The translations under genes and the position numbers were made by a program. Of a DNA stretch of 64,000 bases, positions 55,404 through 64,000 are shown in pieces (position 1 is the first letter of the stretch; each line of letters opens with the position of its first letter). Origin of the DNA: Amoebophrya sp. A120 (Eukaryota > Sar > Dinophyceae > Syndiniales > Amoebophryaceae); the NCBI GenBank assembly GCA_905178155.1, contig CAJINV010000005.1, positions 1,862,054-1,926,053 on the forward strand, read 5' to 3'. The notes beneath the pieces are model-generated. The model saw only the letters and a program-made list of their open reading frames with translations. It ran no database searches and was not told the DNA's origin.

Positions 55404-56245
55404 GATTTGAATCGCGAGTCAATGAGTGCGTCGCAGTCGGGGTCTCTTCCTGTTCACCCACGATAATTTTCTGTGAGGTGATTCGAAATGCGACTAGCCC
55501 CAGTGTTGCACCTTCAAAAAAAGAATCCCCTGGCAAGTGTCGAAAATTTTGATTTGCGGGTTTTTTTGTTCGACGCGACTAATGACTTCATATTCCACCG
55601 ACGAAGAGCAATACTTACACAATTCCCTTCGTTCAACTTCTTCTTCAAATCCACGACACCCGAACCGACATTTCCAAGCGAAGGTGATTGGTTCTCCCGC
55701 CCAACCAAATTATCGCTATTGACGACGACGACCCATAGAATCTGGTGAAAGTGAGAATGATAGAGAGCAGGCAGAATATGTGTTCAGCGAAATAACGGGC
55801 ACAGTGAACTTTGACCACAGGGTAGTCTGCTTACGGAAACTGTAGCAAGCAGAGCCCGTGCCCGAATAAAGCATATACGAAGACAATAACGATGCGAAAA
55901 AATCTCGACGATGAATTTTTCCGATTATGCTGCGTGGATCCGAAAGTTGGTCAACGATTGAAGCTGTGGTCGAACAAGAAGAATTCGTGAGGAAGTAAAC
56001 GATTGGTGCCGATGAACAGAGCATCTAGTCTACTTACACGAGAGGCGAAAACATTGAACACCAGACATTGCAACGCCCGGCGGGATTCTCCAAGTCCCGA
56101 CTAAGCTTGCTACCATCGTCCATTGCATATATTTATTCTAATTCTTGTTCCAAGTACAAGGTATATGGTAAAGAGGCGTGTGCGTCGGAAGCTCGGATTT
56201 TGGTCTCAACCTTGAGTGTACAGCTCCATGGTAGAAAAAACGGGT
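55404..56245. other. Intergenic
   Basis: No supported gene or repeat. Several short frames overlap on both strands without ATG starts or domain character. Confidence 0.35.
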
Positions 56246-56431
56246 TCAAAAGTGCATAATTTTGTGATTGTTCTTGCGATTCTTGCGTGTCAGAATGTTA
56301 AACTCAAAAGTGTAGTTGAAGGCATCGTCGTGAAATGGTCTTGCGATATGCCATTCAAACCGCCTCAAGTTCCCGTTCATTGTGACTACATTTGAAAAAT
56401 CGAAATCCGGATCGATGTCATCTTGCATCAT
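56246..56431 (-). CDS. Possible small protein, 61 aa
   Basis: ATG-ATG start at 56431. The product begins with an acidic MMQDDIDPDFDFSN, then RRFEWHIARPFHDDAFNYTF and a basic end. Amino-acid use looks coding-like. It could equally be the last exon of a larger gene, since an AG lies three bases upstream of the ATG. Confidence 0.4.
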   Translation of the reverse strand: MMQDDIDPDFDFSNVVTMNGNLRRFEWHIARPFHDDAFNYTFEFNILTRKNRKNNHKIMHF

Positions 56432-56656
56432 GATCTTTGCAGCAGTTTTCTTCTAAAATCATACAGGGTAGCTTGGTTGTAGTTTCTGTTGATGAAATAA
56501 GCGATGAAAGTGGATTAGTGTTTGTTATAAACTTCTTCTTCTAGTCAGGAGGGTAGAAGCTGCGACCACGCACGGTCGCTTCCTGTTGTGTTTCTTTGTG
56601 GTCAACACGAAAAAAAACTACAATTATGAACGACCGCACAGGAGTTTTTCTAACTA

Positions 56657-58425
56657 TCACTTCTTCGGGTACCGCACCGTTTCCGCGCTGAGCGCCTCCT
56701 TTTTGATTTGCCTCACGCTGCGTAACAGGTCCACATCGGAGATATCAAATGTAAAAGTGTCTGGGTCTGGAAGAATGCATGTTTGCCATGCTTGTCTGGC
56801 ATGACTCTTTAATCTGTCATGCACGTTAGCGTTGCCCGAAAGCCCTATATTTCTGTGATGCAGAAATGCAGTTTGTCATGCAGAACAGGCATAGGCAACA
56901 CCTAGAAGCTCAGAAACTTGTCATGCTGAGCCAGCATTTGTGGCCTCATCCTGAGACGCCACCCAGCATTACAAGTTTCCAGACCCAGACATTTTTACAC
57001 TTGATAGGAGACGGACCTTGACATTTCGCTCGCCGGCCGGTTTTTCACCCGTTTTCCGATATGCAAGCGTCAGGATTGAAATCGTCAAAGTTGAAAAAGT
57101 TTGTGATGCATGAAATGCAACCCACAAAGTGCCTGTCTTGCAGAGTAGGCAAGGGAGGCAGATAGTAAGCCTGTTGAGGAGTAAAAATAGAGCTGCTAAA
57201 GTAGCATGACAAAAGGCGTCCTCCTTACCCAAACAGCATGACAAACTGGGTTTAGGCACCGCCAAAATTTGTCATGCGCCGCTTGGAAACTGAGTTCCGC
57301 CTGGCATCCATTTTATGCATGACAAATCATTTCAACTTTGTCGATTTCAATCCTGACACTTCCATATCCGAATCGCCAGTCGTAGCCTTCGTAGAGCTGG
57401 GCGGACGGGTTTTTGCAGCACATGGCGAATTCTCAAATGTAAAAATGTCTGGGTCTGGAAACTTGTGATGCTGGGTGGCGTCTCATGATGAGGCCACAAT
57501 TGCTGGCTCAGCATGACAAGTTTCTGAGCTTCTAGGTGGTGCCTATTCTGCATGACAAACTGCGTTTCTGCATCACAGAAAAATGGAGCTCTTGGGTAAC
57601 GTGCATGACAGATTTAAGAGTCATGCCAGACAAGCATGACAAACATGCATTCTTCCAGACCCAGACATTTTTGCATTTGATACGAATTGCGACGAGTTAT
57701 TGTTCATGGGGTTCATCTGCCCGATGCTGTTTTTCATATACAAATTCACCGTTCATTTTTCTTTTCTTATATTATACTTACTTCATCAACACCGAAACCT
57801 GAAAAGTGGTAGAAAACAGAAAATGCTTGATGCAGCCTGTGCACTATGACAAGTTCGAAGACCAAAATCGATGACGTACTATATGGACAAAAATACTATA
57901 CCGGAAATATCCGCAACTCGGGGCGAAGAATAGACTCCCGTCCGTGATCTCAAACAGCTGTCTTGAACTCGTTGACTCGCCTGCCTCCGATGCGGGTGCG
58001 TCCCGGAAGGATCTTGGTGTATCGTACCCGTTCTGTAGCGTGCCAGCACAGTTGTGGACGTTACCTGCGAGAGGTCGTTAGAAAATCTTCTAACGATTTG
58101 AAAGAATGAATTCGAGATAGATGAGTTACACAAAGAGTTGCATTTGATTCATCTTCATCGCTCCTGCACTTTGGGATGCATGTTGAAATTGGCAGTATAT
58201 AAGATTCGGTCCACCTAATACAAGTCAAAGGTTTCAAATACTTTTTGGCTTTGCCGGCACGACGTAGTGCGCGTTATAATCTGCACTTGCTGTCTCCTCG
58301 ATCATCGCTCGCTGCAAGGGTTCCCTGCACTTGGCGCCGCGGCCCTCCCGCGCGAGCTTGGCGTTCCATCTTGCTCGGCATTCGGTGTCGGTCACGTCCT
58401 GCCAGAAGCGGGCGGAATACCACAT
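56657..58425 (-). CDS. Small soluble protein, 192 aa, six exons
   Basis: Exons 58425-58242, 58064-57902, 57726-57683, 57430-57367, 57059-57007 and 56742-56657. The first two introns are GT-AG (58241-58065 GTATTT...CAG, 57901-57727 GTATAG...CAG). The last three are introners. Summing exons less three 5-bp repeats gives 579 nt, 193 codons with TGA at 56657-56659. The protein starts MWYSARFWQDVTDTECR and contains Cys and Trp/Tyr clusters (NVHNCAGTLQNGYD, FFAPSCGYFR, MCCKNPS, YEGYDWRFGKRV). It ends basic (VRYPKK). No signal or membrane segment. Family not recognised. In the last four exons introner sequence (823 bp) is over three times exon sequence. Confidence 0.8.
56743..57006. mobile_element. 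Introner, family A
   Basis: Family A termini, perfect GGAGA duplication. Near-identical interior to 57431-57682 but in the opposite orientation, within the same gene. Confidence 0.94.
57060..57366. mobile_element. Introner, family F
   Basis: Family F termini (GATTGAAATCGTCAAAGTTG and complement). Perfect TCCGA duplication. In frame. Confidence 0.93.
57431..57682. mobile_element. Introner, family A
   Basis: Family A termini with first bases TCT instead of TAT. Perfect CGAAT duplication (57426-57430, 57683-57687). Reverse orientation relative to 56743-57006. Confidence 0.94.
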
Positions 58426-60320
58426 AGTGACAAGAAATCTTAATCTGATTTTATACGTGTTCTCAAACCAAAAAAAAAACGATGATGTTCACAAAACTGT
58501 ATAAGTCGTTTATTTTTTCACACCTTATTTTACACTTGGCACACACACGAGGACAGAGAAAGAAATTTAATTACTGTCGTCATGCAATCGCAAGCAGTAG
58601 ATACTTACAACTGTGTATTATTTTCACACGAAGAAAAAAGCAGCTTAATTAGGTGGAATATGAAGGGGTAGCCCGGGACAAATAAGGAACTGCAAGTCAT
58701 GATGGAATTCTATACTTACTCGATTCCTACGTCCTTGAGATGTGGTTCTTGTGCGCAGTACTCCAACGAAAACCAAACTTCGTTTGATATGTACGATTTG
58801 TTCTTTCGGCGATTGATATTGAGCGTACGTACAGCACGATTTTGGGTGTTCTTGGTTGTGCTTTCGCCCCGCCCAGATGAAATAACCGCACTCAAAGAAC
58901 AAGGTCCGATTTGAGGTCTTGCACTGCTGCAGAATTCACGATTTATTTGTATTCTGCCTCGTGGACAACTTGGACGAATGATAAAAAATGAAACCCATAA
59001 ACGAAATAAAAACCGATGAGGTATTAGCTTCAGTCCCGACGTCAGCATTAGAGAGATGTTTGTAGTGCAACGAAGTGCAAAAACGAAAAGTGGCCAATTC
59101 GCTGCAGAAACAGCAGTCGAACATCGATGACAATCATCTCGTCTCCTCTGGCACGACCGGACTACTTCAGCAGGCTTCTGTCTTGTTGCCCTGTGCTGGA
59201 TTCTTAAAGCTAGCAGTGCAAAAACTTCTGGAAAGTAGAGATTTGATGAGACTTCCTGCAATCTAAAATAAAAAGGGAATACAAAGTTTCTCGGGACAGT
59301 GATTTTTTTACATGTCGTGAACTCTGGAGGAGGAGGGGGAAGAAAGATTCTGCTGCAGCTGGCACGTTATCCCTGCTCCTAGTTCTAGAGATTCATTGTA
59401 AAAACAAACCCGAGACTGTAGCTGTACATGTAGTTTTAGTTCCCGTCAAAGCGAGCGTAGCTCCGCCAGTACTACTACTAGTACATGATCTATGAAAGTG
59501 CCCGCATACAGCATTTCTACTCTTCTCGGGGTGGTGGACTGCAATATTAATTGGACTTAATGGCGTCCTTGCTGTACTACTGGGATAATTAATATTTGCA
59601 GGGTAGGCATTTCTGAAAAAAGGAAAGTGCGCTTCTTGAAGAAAAAAAACGGTGTGCAGATCTTCGAATTAGGGTTTTTCTACGTGTTAGAAGAGGCAAG
59701 AGCATGCACATGAGTATGAAAAGTTTCTCGATGCCTATTGCAGCATGAAGTTCGTCTTCCGATTCACTTGGAGCACGAGAATTTTTTCCACATACAACAG
59801 CATACAGGCTAACAAAGTTCAGCATAATTTTTTGTACATGGTACATTTTTACAAACTAAATCGAAATCATACATAGATACAAACATCCGGTTGGAGAAGA
59901 AGCTTACGATTTCAATTTGACTATTTCGAAATGAAAGTACGATGAGGGTTTATCTAAATTTCCTCGAAGATATTTTTGTGTGCTCCTGACAACGATTCTT
60001 CTGAAGACCTGTGTTAAAGACCTCACTCCGTCTTCTTATCCAACACGCACTGAGCGGTAAACTTCAGCGTCGCAGCCGTGTCGAAAACGTAGCCCCCTCT
60101 CCGAAGTTCTGCGAAGCTGGCCACCATGCCGTCATCAACGCTCGCATCTGCCATGAGTGTGAGTCGATTTTTGCAGATTATGTTTATTTTTCCCAGACCC
60201 AGTGGAAGATTTTTATTTTTTCAGCTCAAACTACAAGTCGCATATTTTTGATTGATATACATGACTTAGTGCGTCACTTGGACGATAAAGTAGGTATTCA
60301 TTGCTGTTCACGAACATCGT
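58426..60320. other. Long intergenic stretch
   Basis: About 1.9 kb without a supported gene, introner or long repeat. Frames at 58645-59261 have no convincing start or domain. Confidence 0.4.
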
Positions 60321-62942
60321 TTACAAATTAAGTACAACTAGATGTATAAAAATACCTTCCTCCGACTTGTTCTTGTTTTTTTGGTCGACCACCCGCACCA
60401 GCTGCGACAGCGGGGCGAACACGATGTCGTACGGCAACACAAACTGCAGCGAGACAATCCCGCTGTTCCGGAGGTTTGCCCACTTCGTGCCCAGGGAGAA
60501 ATCCACGATCGGCACCCGCTGCCGCTTCTTGGCCCAGTGCTCGAAGGTCGTTTCGTTGCGCGAGGCGAGGTGGAGGTGGAAGCCGAAGAAGAAAATGAGG
60601 AGGACCGACAAGAAGGCCAAGACGGTCTGCGTGGTGATCGCGAAAAACGGCGCGTAGCCCTCGGTCAGGTACGGGATCACGACCAGTTCGTTCAGCAGTA
60701 AACACGCAATCGCCAGTATGCAAGCAAAAAACTGTGTGAGTGCACTAAGTTTGTGATGCAGAAAACGCAAAAGAGTTGTTTTACACTTGTCATGCCAGTA
60801 AACAACCACGAAGTCCTCTTTTCATGCGTGTTTCTGTTTTCACGTGCTAGCTGTGCATTGCAGGCCACTTTCTCTCTCATGCAGAAAAAATTTGTCGTGC
60901 TGTCAGCCCAAAAAAGCTAGTACACTCACACAGTTTTTTTCCTGGATACCCAGCGTGTTCATCAGACAGTCCGCGGCCCGGACGTACCAGGGAATCGCGG
61001 GTCGTGCCAGCCGGAAGACGGTGAGGCCAAAAACGAGGGAGCAAAAAATCGGAATCGTGGCCGCGAAAATTACCTTCAGCGCAACCGCAATGTTGCCCCC
61101 GTAGTACCGCAGGAAAAAGTGTTTGATCCAGCGGGAGGACACCGCGTCAAACATGACGCACGACATGCTGGCGAGAAGCAGGGACGAAATAGCGAGCAGT
61201 CGGACAAAAGGCACGTAGTTGTAGTATCCAATGGTCTGGAGCAGAAACGGGCACCAGTGGTCCAGCTTCAAAACGCACCGACCGGTCATCTGTTTTATTC
61301 GGTTTGCACAATTTGATTTTATTAATTCCGTGGGCCGGATTTCCTTCCCAGGGGAACAGCTTTTGTTCATCGCATGGCGGGAACGCAAAACGACATCATG
61401 TGGAGAAACGAAAAAGAATTTGTACATCAAAAACCCAAGGAGGTAAAATTGTAAAAATTTATGGTTATTCACTTAAGTAGTACCCTGCAGTGCTGGGCCC
61501 GGTCTGGCTTGAAGCCCTGGCAGTGGATGCAGCCCCGGAGGCGGTTGTCCGTGGTTCGCTGGAGCATCCAGTCGCTCAACTGGTCAACGTCGTACTGGAA
61601 ACCCCACTTATAAGAGTGCACAACCCCCCCCCCCCTCGTCCCCCTCATTTGACACAGGTGTAATTTTTAAAAGCACTAGAAACACCAGCGCATGACGATG
61701 ACAGGCTCTTACTTCTTCTAGGCCGGGTGTATAAAGTGCTACTGTTCCTCAGGCTACTTGTTCCGAAATTTGGAATGCTGCAGACTGTGCCAAACATAGG
61801 GCAGCAGCTCCAGCTGTTGCTGTTTTTCGTATTTGCCTGACAAATAAGAAGAAAAAGGGCGGCGAGCTGTGCACTGTCATAACACGTGTACGGGATATAG
61901 TTTTTCTTCTCCAGCCCGCCGAAGATTAGGGAAAAGAGCTGCGCGAGAAACAGGGTGAGAAGCCCCTTGTACAGGTACCAAGTGCGCTCGTACCGGGGGT
62001 CATAGGAAATAACTAAATTGCTGAAGAAGTAGTGCAGCAACGCGATGGTGACACTCAGGGACACGATCGGCACGCGATGGCAAACTGAGTTTTTGAAAAG
62101 ATTTTTCTCTATCAATTTCGATCAACTTATGTTCTTCAGGTACAACAGGTTCTTCATTTTTCCGAGTGTAATTGTAAAACGCGAAGAACCTCTTATGTAT
62201 TTCATTCAACAAGAAAATCAAAACTATGCGGACTCGGACTCCTCCCTGTTCTTGAGAGGATATATACAGATCAGTATTTACAATTACAGTCACACCTCCC
62301 TTGCAGTTTCCATCAAATCACGTTGACAAGAAATTCTTTACCTTCATCCCCCCAGGTCTTTGGTCTCGCTCCGGCGGACTGTGTGGAATACTGGCTGCTC
62401 AGCTGGTCCGCTGCGGTCGTGCTGCCGTTCCCCGTTTCTTCGGCCGAGGAGGCCGACGAGGCGGAGGAAGAGGCGGAGGTTGGCACCTCCGTCGTCCGCC
62501 CGGAAATCGTCCCATTCTTTTTTGTCGAAAACAAACCTCCGCGATTCACGTCGCTGTTCTCTTCACTACTCGCATCATCTTCCTCCGAAGAGGAATCCAC
62601 TTCCGAGTCCGTCTCCACGTGCTGCGCGGACCCGAGGTCCTCCTCCTCGGATCGATCTTCTTCGGAACTAAGGTCGTCGTTGTCCCCGTGATATTCATGC
62701 TCCGCGATCGGCGACCGCTTCTCCAGCGGCGTGTCCGGCTTCATCTTCATCAAGGGCTGCTGCTGGTGTGCGGCCTGTGTGGGGACAGGTGCTGAGGAAG
62801 AATGAAGATCTTCCGCCTGTGCAAGCACAGATGTTCCCTCTGTAGTGCCTTCTTCCCATTGCTCACTCGGGGGGGCGGCAGAAGAACCTGCGCCGGTTTT
62901 CTTCTTACCCTTACCTTTACCTCCGCGATTGTTCCGACCCAT
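60321..62942 (-). CDS. DHHC-family protein S-acyltransferase, DHWC variant
   Basis: Exons 62942-62342, 62084 to about 61900, about 61623-61484, 61289-60949 and 60716-60321. The ATG at 62942 opens a Lys/Gly-rich, then acidic Ser/Glu-rich tail of about 200 residues. Two membrane helices follow, then the Cys-rich domain CIHCQGFKPDRAQHCR/MTGRCVLKLDHWCPF split by a GT-AG intron (61483-61290). Two more helices and a TTxE-type motif (NETTFEHW) follow. These enzymes palmitoylate cytosolic Cys of membrane proteins via the Cys of DHHC. Here the second His is Trp, one zinc-ligand Cys (HHCxxC) is Thr, and the following NNCVG is replaced by QTIGY. The last intron is an introner. Confidence 0.85.
60717..60948. 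mobile_element. Introner, family E
   Basis: Termini AAAAAACTGTGTGAGTGCAC and complement. Flanks GCCAG/CCCAG match 4 of 5. Excision gives Asn-Thr-Leu-Ala-Ile-Ala in frame in the acyltransferase. Confidence 0.9.
61624..61635. repeat. C12 homopolymer at intron-exon border
   Basis: Twelve C in a row on the plus strand (G12 on the coding strand) where the acceptor of the Cys-rich-domain exon should lie. The exon phase cannot be settled across it. Confidence 0.8.
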
Positions 62943-63789
62943 GATCTGATGGTCAAGGTACGACGAAGCTTGAAAGAAGTAAAATTGTTGTTTCTTTGTG
63001 ATAGACTTTTAGACGGTGATTGTTCTTGTTGTGTTATAGAGCGGGAAGGTGCAGGAGCCAGGTAGTATTTCTTCACCAACTAAATTTAACTGCTGGATAG
63101 AAGCAAAAATTAAAATCTTTTGAACTTAATTCTTTTATTAAACACGAAGAGTGTCCCGGCTTCGATGAAACCTTTGCTTCTACTGAAGCACCTCCATGGC
63201 GACCCGCCCTCAAGAACCGATATAATTAACGAGTTCAGTTTGATGCACGACGGACGAGCTTTTTTCGAACGATTTTCTTGAAACTTATGTGGACGACTTT
63301 TCGTATTCCGACCTCCCGCGAGACCAAAATAAGAATTCTTGCACGAATACGAAAGCACGAAAAAACCGACAGTATTTTTTCAGTTTTGAAGCTGCTTTAC
63401 GTTGCTTGTTGTCTCTGTATGACTAGGACCGAAACATCAAATAGAAGGAGCGACAATGCGAGGACGGGAAGGAATTTTATTTCTATTTGTATTTTGCAAC
63501 AGCACGTCTATGTTTCTGCTTCCGCAAGTCTTGCTTTCACACATAAGCGAAAAGTTGTACGAACCGATGAAGAGGCGAATGATGAGAAGCAGAAGAACAA
63601 AGACTACTGCTGTAGTTCCTCCGACACTCTGTTTCTACGATGACGGTAAAGCAGTGCAGTCAGCAGCTTGAAGAAGGTCCTCTGTTGTTTTTATTTAAGA
63701 CAGGACTTTTGATGATTCTTTCATTTTACACGAGGTTTTTTCAATTATTTTCTCGGAAGCAGTTCCTGACTTATCGATACTAACTCATT
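62943..63789. other. Intergenic
   Basis: Between the acyltransferase start and the stop of the next minus-strand gene. No supported gene; frames at 63278-63671 are short and lack domains. Confidence 0.4.
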
Positions 63790-63873
63790 TCAATCGGATT
63801 CATCTTCATCACGTTCATCGACCGGCTCGCGATCATCCTTATCGCGGGGAAACAATTGGTGTGGACGAGGACG
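63790..63873 (-). CDS. Last exon of a further minus-strand gene (partial)
   Basis: The frame reads RPRPHQLFPRDKDDREPVDE then RDEDESD and stops at TGA (63790-63792). It is bounded upstream by the left end of a family A introner, as for other last exons here. Function unknown. Confidence 0.5.
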   Translation of the reverse strand, partial: RPRPHQLFPRDKDDREPVDERDEDESD

Positions 63874-64000
63874 TATCCACTGCAAACGTGTCTGGGTCTC
63901 CTGGAAGAGTGCCCCTGTTTGTCTGGGTCTGGATGTATGCCCCCGCATCATCACAGATCATTTTCTGAATGGTTCTTGATGCCTAGTATCCCACAACATG
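63874..64000. mobile_element. Introner, family A, cut by window end
   Basis: Left terminus TATCCACTGCAAACGTGTCT with an insertion in the core (GGGTCTCCTGGAAG). A second copy of the core TGTCTGGGTCTGGA follows at about 63921. The right end is outside the window. Confidence 0.85.

Noticed and set aside
882-57682. Family A repeats as a CRISPR array
   Set aside because: Repeats are inverted pairs scattered over the whole window inside exons, with no regular spacer length and no cas genes.
58645-59261. 181-codon minus-strand frame as a gene
   Set aside because: No ATG in a suitable place, mixed composition, and no splice or domain support.
1-64000. Ribosomal RNA or tRNA genes
   Set aside because: I saw no long conserved rRNA-like stretch and no convincing cloverleaf; short matches to tRNA box-like words were isolated.

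Overview
The window looks like nuclear DNA of a protist, most likely a parasitic syndinean dinoflagellate of the Amoebophrya type. That placement is an inference. It rests on intron-rich protein genes almost all on one strand, Asn/Gln/Ser/Thr-rich alveolate-like proteins, some ordinary GT-AG introns, and above all dozens of short transposon-like introns of the kind called introner elements, which I recall being reported from Amoebophrya. I see no rRNA, tRNA, CRISPR array or bacterial-style operon.

Layout, all on the minus strand unless noted: 685-6455, a 993-residue single-anchor membrane protein; 7249-14985, a 1203-residue low-complexity protein with a Cys4 finger; 16227-19743, an endonuclease/exonuclease/phosphatase (EEP) protein; 20025-25749, a secreted GH5 cellulase-like gene interrupted by a plus-strand fragment of a CNNM-type metal transporter (22014-24185); 26764-34925, a coiled-coil protein of at least about 1200 residues; 35677-39374, a PAN/Apple-type surface protein; 39759-50058, a 2951-residue polytopic membrane protein; 51029-53560, a protein with fibronectin-II-like Cys/Trp motifs; 54056-58425, several small proteins; 60321-62942, a DHHC-family palmitoyltransferase with a DHWC core; and the last exon of one more gene at 63790-63873.

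The main result is the intron system. I count 42 copies of eight families (A-H), mostly 150-330 bp. Each has a terminal inverted repeat beginning TAT and ending ATA. Of the 39 complete copies, 26 are flanked by a perfect 5-bp direct repeat, 11 by a 4/5 match and two by a weaker match. Nearly all interrupt codons. Removing the element plus one repeat copy restores the frame. I checked this by arithmetic through four genes: 993 codons (685-6455), 1203 (7249-14985), 2951 (39759-50058) and 192 (56657-58425). It also holds through 13 exons of the coiled-coil gene. The same families are removed in either orientation relative to transcription.

A second class of insertion is longer (1.0-2.5 kb periods) and is flanked by direct copies of 30, 39, 44 and 36 bp of host exon. 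Three of the four carry their own inverted repeats. In all four, deleting one exon copy plus the insert restores the reading frame. The fourth (44 bp, perfect) carries the CNNM fragment and may instead be a mis-placed assembly contig.
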